Shown here piece by piece: positions 1 to 6,559 of a DNA stretch of 8,230 nucleotides (position 1 is its first letter; each line of letters opens with the position of its first letter). The DNA is from Bacteroidales bacterium (lineage in GTDB: Bacteria > Bacteroidota > Bacteroidia > Bacteroidales > Bacteroidaceae), in the NCBI GenBank assembly GCA_004552155.1, contig SFPF01000125.1, positions 1 to 8,230 of the forward strand. Reading direction: 5' to 3'. Below the pieces are notes generated by a model. It was not told where the DNA came from and ran no database searches. It saw nothing but the letters and a program-made list of their open reading frames with translations. Both the position numbers and the translations under genes were made by a program.

Positions 1-428
1 CCGTGTGCATGATGTTCGGAGAAGGCCGCGACGAGGTCGAGGACCTGGTTCAGGAGACTCTCGTCAGGCTGTGGCAGGGTTACGACAGTTTCGAGGGCCG
101 CAGCGACATCAAGACTTGGGTATGGCGTATAGCCATGAACACCTGCATCTCTTACGACAGGAAGGCGCGCCGGCATTCCGAACGCACAAGTTCTCTCGAA
201 GGGCTTGGAATTGACAGGGCTGACAGCTCCGGGGACGACCGTCAGATAAAACTTCTGCATGACCGTATCCACAATCTCGGCGTGTTCGACAGGGCGATAG
301 TGCTCCTATGGCTTGAGGACCTGAGTTATGAAGAGATAGCCTCAATCATCGGCATCACGTCGAAGAACGTCTCGGTGCGCCTCTACCGCATCAAGGAAAC
401 GCTTAAAAATATGTCGGACCAAAACTAA
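1..428 (+). CDS. ECF-type RNA polymerase sigma factor, 5' truncated by the window edge
   Basis: This is a sigma-70 family factor of the extracytoplasmic-function type, which directs RNA polymerase to a dedicated promoter set. The 141 visible residues (first full codon at position 3) contain sigma region 2, with the core-binding motif DLVQETLVRLW at about residues 14-24 and the -10-recognition helix IKTWVWRIAMNTC at about 36-48. A variable linker follows, then region 4 with a helix-turn-helix (LSYEEIASIIGITSKNVSVR, about 107-126). Regions 1.2 and 3 are absent, as expected for ECF factors. The reading frame is open to the left edge, and ECF factors of this kind usually have about 25-30 residues before the MFGEGRDEVEDL stretch, so the true start lies outside and the GTG at position 3 is probably internal. 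The gene ends 17 nt before a membrane-protein gene, its likely regulatory partner. Family assignment is firm; the regulon is unknown. Confidence 0.93.
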   Translation, partial: VCMMFGEGRDEVEDLVQETLVRLWQGYDSFEGRSDIKTWVWRIAMNTCISYDRKARRHSERTSSLEGLGIDRADSSGDDRQIKLLHDRIHNLGVFDRAIVLLWLEDLSYEEIASIIGITSKNVSVRLYRIKETLKNMSDQN

Positions 429-445
429 ATGCTGTCAAAAACACT

Positions 446-1039
446 ATGGATAATAATATGTTGAGTGCCGAATGGCAGGAAATGAAAGAGCAGATTGCCC
501 TGCTCAAGAAGACGATCGAAAAGCAGGACATCGTCAACGACCGCCTCATGCGGAGCGCCATGAAGCGCAAGATGCGCAGCCTTAACCGCGAGGCGTGGTT
601 CGCGTATGTCATGGGCGCGTTTGCCCTCGTGTATTGCAACTACGTGTTCCTCGATATGGGCCTCTCGCTCGCGTTCTCGCTCTCCACCACCGTTTTCTTG
701 CTTGTCACCATCGGCTACACCGTGTGGGAGCATCGCGGATTGAGCACAGAGGAAATCGCCACGGGCCGCCTCGTGGAGGTGGGGCGCAAGGTGGCGCGCA
801 TGAAGCGGCTCGAACAGCAGTGGCTGCGCGGCGTGTTCCCGTTCCTCGCCCTGTGGTTCGGCTGGTTCGTTTGGGAAATATGGCAGTACGAGGCGGATAA
901 AGACTATGCCCTCGGCATGATAGTCGGCGGCGCGGTGGGCGGCATTATGGGCGGCATCGTCGGATACATGCGCTACCGCAACAAGCAACGCCTCGCCGAT
1001 GATATTTTAGACAATATCAAGGACGTGTGCGGGGAATAA
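446..1039 (+). CDS. Multi-pass membrane protein downstream of the ECF sigma factor, possible sigma-associated regulator
   Basis: This 197-residue integral membrane protein starts with a charged, heptad-like helix (about residues 8-44, EMKEQIALLKKTIEKQ region) suitable for a coiled coil. Four hydrophobic segments follow at about 51-69, 73-93, 128-146 and 155-174, the last very glycine-rich (GGAVGGIMGGIVG). A basic cytoplasmic-looking loop lies between helices 2 and 3, and the tail is charged. It begins 17 nt after the sigma-factor stop, so the two are probably co-transcribed. In Bacteroidales, ECF genes are often followed by small membrane proteins of this shape. A role in holding or sensing for the sigma factor is plausible, but no zinc-finger anti-sigma motif (HxxxCxxC) is present and I see no FecR-like domain. 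The start at 446 is preferred because it is the first ATG after the sigma stop; an in-frame ATG at 458 is an alternative. Coding status is secure, function is inference. Confidence 0.85.
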   Translation: MDNNMLSAEWQEMKEQIALLKKTIEKQDIVNDRLMRSAMKRKMRSLNREAWFAYVMGAFALVYCNYVFLDMGLSLAFSLSTTVFLLVTIGYTVWEHRGLSTEEIATGRLVEVGRKVARMKRLEQQWLRGVFPFLALWFGWFVWEIWQYEADKDYALGMIVGGAVGGIMGGIVGYMRYRNKQRLADDILDNIKDVCGE

Positions 1040-1069
1040 GGGACGGCTGAAACCTTCGCCCGCAACCAT

Positions 1070-1081
1070 GCGGCCGGCCGC
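1070..1081. repeat. GC-only 12-nt perfect palindrome
   Basis: GCGGCCGGCCGC reads identically on both strands and starts 31 nt after the stop of the membrane-protein gene. It sits at the end of the first of two direct copies of CAACCATGCG (1063-1072 and 1100-1109). There is no T-run after it, so it is not a standard intrinsic terminator. It could be a short cruciform, a protein-binding site or chance in GC-rich DNA. Confidence 0.45.
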
Positions 1082-1113
1082 CATTGCCAGCCCGCGTCAC
1101 AACCATGCGCGTT

Positions 1114-1144
1114 TTGGCGAGACCGACGAAAAATCATATCTTTG
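1114..1144 (+). promoter_or_regulatory. Bacteroidota housekeeping promoter upstream of the hairpin
   Basis: The -33 element TTG (1114-1116, within GTTTTGG) is separated by exactly 20 nt from a -7 element TATCTTTG (1137-1144), matching the Bacteroidota consensus TTG-N19-21-TAnnTTTG. Transcription would begin around 1150, which is the first base of a long perfect hairpin. No ORF follows closely, so it would drive a short RNA or a long untranslated leader. The match to consensus is as good as that of the operon promoter at 1662-1692. Confidence 0.72.
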
Positions 1145-1149
1145 CATCA

Positions 1150-1195
1150 GCAGAAAGAGGAAGAGCGCGGGCTTTTCCTCTTTCTGCGTTTTTGG
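1150..1195 (+). terminator. Strong hairpin with T-run: intrinsic terminator or attenuator
   Basis: The arms GCAGAAAGAGGAA (1150-1162) and TTCCTCTTTCTGC (1175-1187) are perfectly complementary over 13 bp. Four more pairs, one of them G-T, extend the stem inward to 1163-1166/1171-1174, leaving a GCGG tetraloop. A five-T run (1189-1193) follows directly. This is the architecture of a Rho-independent terminator for + strand transcription. It could end the sigma-factor operon, but it lies just downstream of the 1114-1144 promoter, so it could also end a transcript of about 45 nt or act as an attenuator. Confidence 0.75.
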
Positions 1196-1203
1196 GGCAA
1201 ACT

Positions 1204-1347
1204 ATCCTATATGAGCGGAAAAATTATCTTATAGGATCGTGAAAATTATAAGCAAGAGCGTAAAAATTTGCTCCTTTATAATTTTTCCGAAGTGCTTTAT
1301 CGTAAAATTTTTCATCAAAATCATTCGAATTCTCTCGGAGCAAATTT
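1204..1347. repeat. Cluster of overlapping inverted repeats in AT-rich DNA
   Basis: Four inverted repeats overlap here. ATCCTATA (1204-1211) pairs with TATAGGAT (1230-1237). CGGAAAAATTAT (1216-1227) pairs with ATAATTTTTCCG (1278-1289). AAAATTATAA (1242-1251) pairs with TTATAATTTT (1276-1285), reinforced internally by GCAA/TTGC. AAATTTGCTCC (1264-1274) pairs with GGAGCAAATTT (1337-1347). Several use the same bases, so an RNA could not form them all at once. AT-richness makes some chance pairing likely, but perfect arms of 11 and 12 nt so close together are notable. No coding role is apparent. Confidence 0.6.
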
Positions 1348-1661
1348 CCATTGTCTTAATTATCCCTAAACTTTTGCGCCGCGCCGCCTTAACGATTGCA
1401 AACGCCCGATTCACTTCCTGCGCAGAGAGCAGAGCGGCATTAACAAGTTTTGCCTTTCTGGCAGGGGCTTGTTTGCGGATACCCTATCAGGGTTTGCTTC
1501 TGACAAGTATATGCCATCCACTTCTCACGGCAATTAATTATTTCTGCCCAAATAGTTCGAAAAGATGCCTAAGCGTTCCAAAAATATGCATGATTGGCGA
1601 AACCGCGTGCCCGTTTGTGTAAACAAGTGTCTTTTGTTATATAAAAATATTGAGTAAATAA

Positions 1662-1692
1662 TTGGGCGTCATATCAGATAATCGTATCTTTG
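1662..1692 (+). promoter_or_regulatory. Promoter of the seven-gene secreted-protein operon
   Basis: The -33 element TTG (1662-1664, in AATTGGG) and -7 element TATCTTTG (1685-1692) are 20 nt apart, matching the Bacteroidota sigma-A consensus. Transcription should start near 1698-1700, giving an untranslated leader of about 40 nt before the ATG at 1742. The leader is A/T-rich, as is usual for translation initiation in this phylum, where Shine-Dalgarno pairing is rare. No later gene in the operon has a comparable promoter in its short upstream gap. Confidence 0.78.
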
Positions 1693-1741
1693 CTGCGTAG
1701 ACATTGCAAAAACAAGGGTATAAACTTAATTTTTGTTCTAT

Positions 1742-3031
1742 ATGAAGCAACACGTTTTCACTTTCTTATTCGTACTGCTTGCTTTCCCCTTAAAACTCTT
1801 CGCGCAGGACATCGCCTATGTATCCGACAAGGAAGAGTATCGCCGCAGCTCCCTCTGCCTTATCCTCTTGACCCATAAGGACAAGAAGTATGCAGAGGAA
1901 ATGGAACGCATCTTCAAGGAGTTTCCGATGCCCGCCCGCTACAACGAGCACAACATCGTGGGCTTCCGCTGCGTCAGCGTGCGCGGCACGCAGACGAAGG
2001 CCGACATCGACAAGATGCTGCAGCGAATGAACATCGGTCAAAAACTCGTGGAACGCTGGTTCAACCGCAACGAAAGCACCGGCGCGATGGATATGGACCT
2101 TATCCACGACCGCGGCGGCTACGGAGCCATGTATGCCGACTATGAGCGCGCCAAGGAAACGGTGCGCGGCACCGCGCTGCTGCGCGACGAGGGCGTGGAA
2201 CTGCTGCAAAGCACCTTCGTGCTGGTGTGCGACATGGACTATATAGACAAAGCCAAGCGCGCGGGGTGGGCTGCGTTTGGCATGGGACTGCTCAGTCTCG
2301 GCATGCAGGTGGGCTCGGCCGTGAATTACAGTCAGGCGCAGAGCGCTTACGCCCGCGGAGACTATCGCACCGCCCGCGCCAAGGAAAGCAGTGCAAGGGC
2401 GTGGAACGCCGGCAGCTTTGCCACGGCAGGCGCAGCAAATGTGGTGAAAGACATCGGCGGCTTCCGCGTGAAAATCAATGCCTATCTCTACAAACTCAAC
2501 TGGGACGACGCGATGACGCAGCGCATGTACTCAGATTACTGGGTGGACGAAACCACGGCAGACGACGAGGCCTCCACGCGCCGCAGCCGCTTCGAAAGAG
2601 ATGCCAGAATGTTCTCATTGAAATATGTGGGCGCATACAAGGCCACGAGTTCCAAAACCATCCTCCGCTCATGGAAGAACGAGGACGAAGTGATTAAGGA
2701 CGTTTGCTACCGTTGCGTGGCAAAGGGTGTGAAACAGCTCGCCAAGAAGTTCGTGGTGTTCAAACCCCGCACGCCATACTACTACGAAGGCTCCACTATG
2801 TATTCGCACATCGGTACGAAGGAGGACGTGCGCTACGGCCAGAAATACGAAATCGTGCAGCGTGCCAAGGACAAGCAAGGCAATATCAAATACAAAAGGG
2901 TAGGCGTGGCTACGGCCGGCACGCCGTGGAACAAATATTTCGACCCCGAACAGAAAGGCACGCGCTTCTATGTGCAGAATGCGAAAGTGGACCTTTGGCC
3001 CAATCGCGGCTTGCAGCTCCGCGAAATGTAG
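1742..3031 (+). CDS. Secreted 429-aa protein of unknown function, first gene of the envelope operon
   Basis: The protein is exported. A type I signal peptide covers residues 1-21 (hydrophobic FTFLFVLLAF, cleavage after LFA before QD). A conserved-looking block follows (WFNRN...MDMDLIHDRGGY, about 106-127), then LLQSTFVLVCDMDYID (about 154-169). Next is a Gly/Ala/Met-rich hydrophobic stretch (about 174-194), an Ala/Arg/Ser-rich linker to about 235, and a segment resembling a beta-strand and helix (RVKINAYLYKLNWDD, about 242-256). The C-terminal 90 residues (FKPRTPYYYEG, IGTKEDVRYGQKYEIVQ, YKRVGVATA) look like a small beta domain of the kind found at the C-terminus of FlgT-like proteins; that comparison is from memory and tentative. 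I chose the ATG at 1742; a TTG at 1733 would only add three residues ahead of the signal peptide. No catalytic motif or lipobox is visible. It resembles uncharacterised Bacteroidales exported proteins. Confidence 0.85.
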   Translation: MKQHVFTFLFVLLAFPLKLFAQDIAYVSDKEEYRRSSLCLILLTHKDKKYAEEMERIFKEFPMPARYNEHNIVGFRCVSVRGTQTKADIDKMLQRMNIGQKLVERWFNRNESTGAMDMDLIHDRGGYGAMYADYERAKETVRGTALLRDEGVELLQSTFVLVCDMDYIDKAKRAGWAAFGMGLLSLGMQVGSAVNYSQAQSAYARGDYRTARAKESSARAWNAGSFATAGAANVVKDIGGFRVKINAYLYKLNWDDAMTQRMYSDYWVDETTADDEASTRRSRFERDARMFSLKYVGAYKATSSKTILRSWKNEDEVIKDVCYRCVAKGVKQLAKKFVVFKPRTPYYYEGSTMYSHIGTKEDVRYGQKYEIVQRAKDKQGNIKYKRVGVATAGTPWNKYFDPEQKGTRFYVQNAKVDLWPNRGLQLREM

Positions 3032-3051
3032 CACATTCTTCAGGACAAGCA

Positions 3052-3069
3052 TACACAATATTATATATA
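3052..3069. repeat. 18-nt AT-rich element, inverted copy at 8061-8078
   Basis: TACACAATATTATATATA in the 44-nt gap between the first two operon genes is repeated exactly on the opposite strand at 8061-8078, just after the operon. The element lies 7-24 nt before the ATG at 3076 and so covers that gene's translation-initiation region. Low complexity makes chance a real possibility. Confidence 0.6.
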
Positions 3070-3075
3070 AAGACT

Positions 3076-3546
3076 ATGAAAAAGATTTTGTTATCGCTTT
3101 TGTTTGCCTGCTGCTGCGTGCTGACCGCCTCGGCGCAGGACTATAACATCAAAAGCGCGGGACAGGGTGCCGGCGGCAACTATCTCGTGAAAATCACCGT
3201 GGCCATGAAAGGCAAAGAGAAGGGCCAGGACGCTGAAACCATCGTGAAACGCTATGCCGTGCACGGCGTGATGTTTCGCGGCATGATGGCCGCCGACGGC
3301 TACGCGCAGCAGAAACCCCTTATCAGCGACCCCAATCTGGAAACCACCAAGGCGGAATGGTTTAAGGCTTTCTTCGACGGCGGTGCATACAGAAACTACG
3401 TGTCGATTGTAGACGCCTCGCTGGTGAGCACAAAGCTTGGAAAGAAAAACTACGAGCTCTCGGCCATTCTCACCGTGGACAAGGAGTCTCTGCTCAAATA
3501 TCTGCAAGACGAAGGCATTGTAAAGGGCTTTTCTAATCTGTGGTAA
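3076..3546 (+). CDS. Small exported protein, paralogue of the lipoprotein at 4156
   Basis: This 156-residue protein has a clear type I signal peptide (residues 1-20, cleavage TASA before QD), so it is probably soluble in the periplasm. The mature part has a beta-like segment (NYLVKITVAMKG, about 35-46), then QDAETIVKRYAVHGVMFRG (51-69), whose pattern of paired alanines and an A-V-x-x-V-x-F-x-G core is shared with the lipoprotein encoded at 4156-4635. Both then have a PxxxDxN element, an aromatic helix ending in FF, the signature DGGAY (here 101-105) followed by YV, and a final VDxxxLxKxxQ strand-helix. The pattern with alternating A residues recalls LPP20/FlgT N-terminal domains (inference). 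It lies 44 nt after the first gene and 25 nt before the barrel gene. Function unknown. Confidence 0.85.
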   Translation: MKKILLSLLFACCCVLTASAQDYNIKSAGQGAGGNYLVKITVAMKGKEKGQDAETIVKRYAVHGVMFRGMMAADGYAQQKPLISDPNLETTKAEWFKAFFDGGAYRNYVSIVDASLVSTKLGKKNYELSAILTVDKESLLKYLQDEGIVKGFSNLW

Positions 3547-3571
3547 CAGCCACACCTAAAACGCTTGGACT

Positions 3572-4144
3572 ATGAAAAAGATATTCATGCTTTTGGCCAT
3601 CTTCTGCGTCGCCTGTGCCGCACAGGCGCAAGACCGCGTAGTGAAGATGCCCACAGAGGGAAGCAAGGTGCCGTTCAATCCCGCCGAGTCCGACAAGGGC
3701 TACTGGTGCTCCATCGAAGTGGGTGGCGGCGCAACCACCATGGAAGGGCGCAAGAACCTGCCGATGGGCGAAATCGTCTTCTCCAACGGCTACCGCATCA
3801 ACCAGTTCCTCAAAGTGGGTGTGGGCATCGGCGCACTCTACTACATCGCCAACAACAACGAAGTGCGCGGCACCACGCGCAAACTCTCCATGCCCCTCTT
3901 CGCCACCCTGCGCGGCAACTTCCTCAACGAAGACACGCGCAGCGTGGTGCCCTACTGGACGGCCAACGTGGGCGCATCGCTCCCCGACGGCCTCTTCCTT
4001 ACGCCGGGCGTAGGCCTTAGGGTGGGGGAGATGCGCAACGCCTTCATCATCAACCTCAACTACACGTTCCGCCAACTCAAGATGCCTGCCGGCGAACATA
4101 AGTATTACAGCGGCATCATGCTGAAATTAGGTTACGAATTTTAA
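3572..4144 (+). CDS. Small outer-membrane beta-barrel protein
   Basis: The 190-residue product has a signal peptide (about 1-19, AAQA before QD) followed by alternating polar/hydrophobic segments that can be read as eight transmembrane beta-strands, at about 43-52, 66-73, 78-92, 103-115, 124-137, 141-152, 156-168 and 177-190. Typical marks are the glycine-aromatic pattern (LKVGVGIGALYYI), the central TLRGNF and WTANVGASL strands, and a C-terminal phenylalanine (LKLGYEF), the usual BAM-complex recognition end. This fits the OmpW/OmpX-like eight-stranded barrels common in Bacteroidales. The barrel would be too small to act as a large pore, so anchoring, adhesion or a partner role for the neighbouring exported proteins is likelier. 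It sits between the two paralogous small genes, 25 nt after one and 11 nt before the other. Confidence 0.85.
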   Translation: MKKIFMLLAIFCVACAAQAQDRVVKMPTEGSKVPFNPAESDKGYWCSIEVGGGATTMEGRKNLPMGEIVFSNGYRINQFLKVGVGIGALYYIANNNEVRGTTRKLSMPLFATLRGNFLNEDTRSVVPYWTANVGASLPDGLFLTPGVGLRVGEMRNAFIINLNYTFRQLKMPAGEHKYYSGIMLKLGYEF

Positions 4145-4155
4145 GTGCATAGAAA

Positions 4156-4635
4156 ATGAAAAAGATATTATACATCCTGCTCGCCGTTATCGGACTGACG
4201 GCCTGCAAAAGCCAAGACCCCGTTTCGCTGGCAGCCTTTAAGACGCAGGAAACCGAGTGTCTCGGCAACGACATCGACGGCAAGATGACCTTGAAGGTCT
4301 GGGCACAGGGGCGCAACCGGCAAGACGCCGTGAACAAGGCAATGAAAAAAGCCGTTTACGACGTTACGTTTACCGGCATCACCGCCGGCAACGGCGCCGT
4401 GAATACCTATCCCGTGGTGGACGAAGCCAACGCGCGGCAGAAATATCAGGACTATTTCGACAAGTTCTTTGCCGACGGCGGGGCTTACACCAAGTACGTC
4501 ACAACCAAGGGACAGAAAAAAAGCGCCCAGGACGAACTGCAAGGTGCCGGCTACAAAACCTTCGGCATCATCGTCGTTGTGGACCGCTCACAGCTGAAAA
4601 AACGCTATCAGAGCGACAACGTGATAGCGCAGTGA
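4156..4635 (+). CDS. Small lipoprotein, paralogue of the protein at 3076
   Basis: This 159-residue protein carries a type II signal peptide: MKK start, hydrophobic core and lipobox LTAC with the lipidated cysteine at residue 17, followed by KSQD. It is therefore predicted to be membrane-anchored on the periplasmic side or surface-exposed. The mature domain begins with a strand (KMTLKVWAQG, about 43-52), then RQDAVNKAMKKAVYDVTFTG (55-74), P-V-V-D-E-A-N (about 86-92), an aromatic helix ending FDKFF, DGGAY (107-111) with YV, and a final strand-helix VVVDRSQLKKRYQ. This order and spacing match the protein at 3076-3546. Closely similar small lipoproteins occur in Bacteroides as far as I recall. 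The A-x-G...A...A...A pattern suggests an LPP20/FlgT-N-like fold (inference). The start follows the barrel gene by 11 nt. Confidence 0.86.
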   Translation: MKKILYILLAVIGLTACKSQDPVSLAAFKTQETECLGNDIDGKMTLKVWAQGRNRQDAVNKAMKKAVYDVTFTGITAGNGAVNTYPVVDEANARQKYQDYFDKFFADGGAYTKYVTTKGQKKSAQDELQGAGYKTFGIIVVVDRSQLKKRYQSDNVIAQ

Positions 4636-4670
4636 TATGATTTTATTGACTTAATAGGTAAAAACAAACC

Positions 4671-5618
4671 ATGAAACGTATCTTTTATTTCCTGACGCTC
4701 CTGATGATGAGCGCAATAACAGTGTCGGCGCAAAAGCAAATGTCGCCGCCGCACGTGATGATAGTGCCCGACATGATTTACTGCAAGACCAACGGCTACG
4801 TGCAGCAGTTCGACAATATGGGTGTGGTTGAGACCGTGCCCGACTACGAAAAGGCATTGACCGAAGACCCCTCGCTCCACCAGGTGCTCACGCTTGTGGG
4901 CAATCTCATCAACGACCGCAACAGCGACATCGTGATAGTGGATTTGCTCGAAGCCATCAACAACGCCAAGGCCGATGCCGCAATGGCGGCGGCCAACGGA
5001 GGCGATGACTCCGAAAGCGTGGAAGAAGCCATTATCCGCGCCTCCGAAGCCGATATCCTCGTGAAAGTGCAATTCGACCTGCTCAAAATGGGCCCGCAAT
5101 ATCAGGTGTCGTACACCATTACGGGCACAGACGCCTATACCAACCAGAAGTTTGCACCCGTTGAGGGCGTGGGCGCGCCTTCCACGTCGGCCAACCCCGT
5201 GCAGTTGCTGCGCGAGGCCGTGTTCCAAAATATGGATGCCTTCCTCAACAAGATGCTCACCTACTACAACAACATGGTGACCAAAGGGCGCATGGTGACC
5301 TTTGAAATCAAAACTACGGCTGGTTCCGGTGTGCGCATGGGCTCCAAAGTGGGCGAATACACCTTGAGAGAGCAGATTGAAGATTTCCTCTACGACAACT
5401 CCGTCGATGGCAAGGGCTTGGAGCGCGTGCAGAGCGGCGACACCTTTATGAAATACCAAGGCGTTTACATCCCCCTCATCGCCACCATTCGCGGCCGCCA
5501 GCGCAAGCAGGGCGCAAAGGACGTGGCGCAGCGGCTCGTGAACTATCTGGCCGAGAATAACGTGACGGCTGAATACAAAATTCGCGGCCTCGGAAAAGTG
5601 AATATTTATATTAAGTAA
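4671..5618 (+). CDS. Exported DUF6175-like protein
   Basis: This 315-residue protein has a type I signal peptide (1-20, TVSA before QK). From memory, its sequence follows the Bacteroidales family DUF6175: an early MIVPDMIYCKTNGY (about 30-43, where relatives have VPS-x-x-W-C-x-x-x-GY), DNMGVVETVPDYEKAL (48-63), a helical region with an acidic Ala-rich stretch (about 95-120), EADILVKVQFDLLKMGPQYQ (126-145), then ITGTDAYTNQKFAPVEGVG (150-168). Further conserved-looking parts are the QLLREAVFQNMDAF helix and a C-terminal domain with LREQIEDFLYDNSVDG and YIPLIATIRG. The ADI-strand-then-D-x-x-T-x-x pattern resembles CsgG/LpoB-type periplasmic domains, an inference only. No enzymatic residues stand out. 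It follows the lipoprotein gene by 35 nt and precedes the next gene by 7 nt. The family has no function I know of. Confidence 0.8.
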   Translation: MKRIFYFLTLLMMSAITVSAQKQMSPPHVMIVPDMIYCKTNGYVQQFDNMGVVETVPDYEKALTEDPSLHQVLTLVGNLINDRNSDIVIVDLLEAINNAKADAAMAAANGGDDSESVEEAIIRASEADILVKVQFDLLKMGPQYQVSYTITGTDAYTNQKFAPVEGVGAPSTSANPVQLLREAVFQNMDAFLNKMLTYYNNMVTKGRMVTFEIKTTAGSGVRMGSKVGEYTLREQIEDFLYDNSVDGKGLERVQSGDTFMKYQGVYIPLIATIRGRQRKQGAKDVAQRLVNYLAENNVTAEYKIRGLGKVNIYIK

Positions 5619-5625
5619 AAACACA

Positions 5626-6536
5626 ATGAGAAAGGCAATTACACTATTGCTCGGGCTCGCGATTGGGCTGGGCAAGATGCAGGCGCAGACCGACGGCTGC
5701 AAAGTGCCGATGATGCTGCTTGTGGCAAACAGCGATAAGGAAGTGCCGGCTTCGGCGCAAGAAATAATTGAGACCCGCTTGCGGCAGGCATTGACCAAGA
5801 GCGGCATCGAAGGCGGCGCAAAGTTTTCCAACTTCACGCTCGTGGCCAATATGCTCAGCAGCGGCAAGGAAATCGTTGCCGGCTCGCGCCCCGTGATTGC
5901 GGTGAACGCAGAAATGGAAGTGTTCGTCGGCAATAATTTCACCGGCGAGAAGTTCGCCTCTTTCACCCTGCCCCTCGCCGGCGCTGGCAACTCGGAAGCC
6001 AAAGCCTACGCTGCGGCGTTTCAGAAAGTGAACGGGCGCAACGTCGATTTGCAGACATTCCTGAAAGAAACGTCGCAGAAAATCAATGAATACTACGAAA
6101 CCCAACTGCCCTCCATTCTCGCGCTCGCTAAGACTTACTGCACGAAAAACGAGTTTGAGGAGGCATTGTGTATCCTCTCCTCCGTGCCGCCCTGCTGCTC
6201 GAAGTACGACGACGTGCAGGACCTGATGCGCATCGTTTGGGCAAACTACGTGGAATACGACTGCGCTGTTAAGGTAATCAGACCGTCGAAGGGGCTAACC
6301 TCGCCGGCGTATATCTTGCCGCCATCAGTCCCGATGCCGACTGCATGGGCGATGCCAAGGCACTCGAAGAGCAAATCCGAGCACGCATTGGCGACGAATG
6401 GGAGTTTGCCAAAGAAATGGCACGCAGCGAAGTGGATCTGAAAAAACTCGAAATAGAGGCTATCCGCGCCATCGGCGTGGCGTTTGGCGAAAACCAGAAG
6501 GCCAAGACCTACAACGACCATTGGATTGTGCGCTGA
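5626..6536 (+). pseudogene. Exported protein of a Bacteroidales family with C-terminal Asp-Leu helix domain, interrupted by a frameshift near 6271
   Basis: The N-terminal reading frame runs from the ATG at 5626: signal peptide to about residue 20 (MQA before QT), a domain with VPASAQEIIETRLRQAL and FSNFTLVANML, EMEVFVGNNFTGEKFASFTLPLAGAG, then a TPR-like helical region (LALAKTYCTKNEFEEALCILSSVP, about 165-188). After YDCAVK (codon 216, 6271-6273) this frame loses sense and stops at 6441. The next frame, from 6273, carries GNQTVEGANLAGVYLAAI, SPDADCMGDAKALEEQI and the family-typical end VDLKKLEIEAIRAIGVAFG, to a TGA at 6534-6536. One missing base (or a longer deletion not divisible by three) explains this; restoring one base gives about 303 aa. 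In relatives as I recall them there are about ten more residues between the DC and the GNQT-equivalent, favouring a small deletion. It could also be a sequencing error. The N-terminal part alone would be a 271-aa product with an aberrant tail. Confidence 0.8.
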
Positions 6537-6559
6537 AAACGTCTCAAATAATCTACGAG

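Larger units (their letters stand above)
1040..1741. other. Roughly 700-bp intergenic region with two promoters and dense inverted repeats
   Basis: I find no convincing gene here. Open frames exist on both strands (for instance + 1239-1622 from a GTG), but they have low-complexity, Ile/Phe/Lys-rich or Cys/Arg/Ala-rich translations that resemble no family. Composition changes from GC-rich at 1040-1130 to clearly AT-rich from about 1200. In order it holds a GC-only 12-nt palindrome (1070-1081), a consensus promoter (1114-1144) that leads directly into a hairpin with a T-run (1150-1195), overlapping inverted repeats (1204-1347), a stretch at 1350-1640 in which I see only weak structure such as ACCCT/AGGGT around 1479-1491, and the promoter of the downstream operon (1662-1692). 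An unannotated small RNA would be the most likely thing to be missed here. Confidence 0.7.

Noticed and set aside
425..988. 187-codon minus-strand frame opposite the membrane protein
   Set aside because: Histidine- and glutamate-rich shadow of a convincing four-helix membrane protein; no start context or similarity.
1479..1491. ACCCT/AGGGT short inverted repeat
   Set aside because: Five-bp arms with a three-nt loop and no T-run; too short to call a terminator or operator.
1239..1622. 127-codon + strand frame in the intergenic region
   Set aside because: It needs a GTG start inside the inverted repeats. The translation shifts from Ile/Lys-rich to Cys/Arg/Ala-rich composition with no domain, so it tracks base composition rather than a protein.
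2704..3075. Extended upstream start for the small protein at 3076
   Set aside because: The extra N-terminus would be a shadow of the preceding gene and would bury the clear signal peptide beginning at 3076.
4608..6002. 464-codon open frame on the minus strand
   Set aside because: It lies opposite well-supported exported proteins. Its translation is His/Val/Ala-rich without any family resemblance, as expected for antisense of GC-rich codons.
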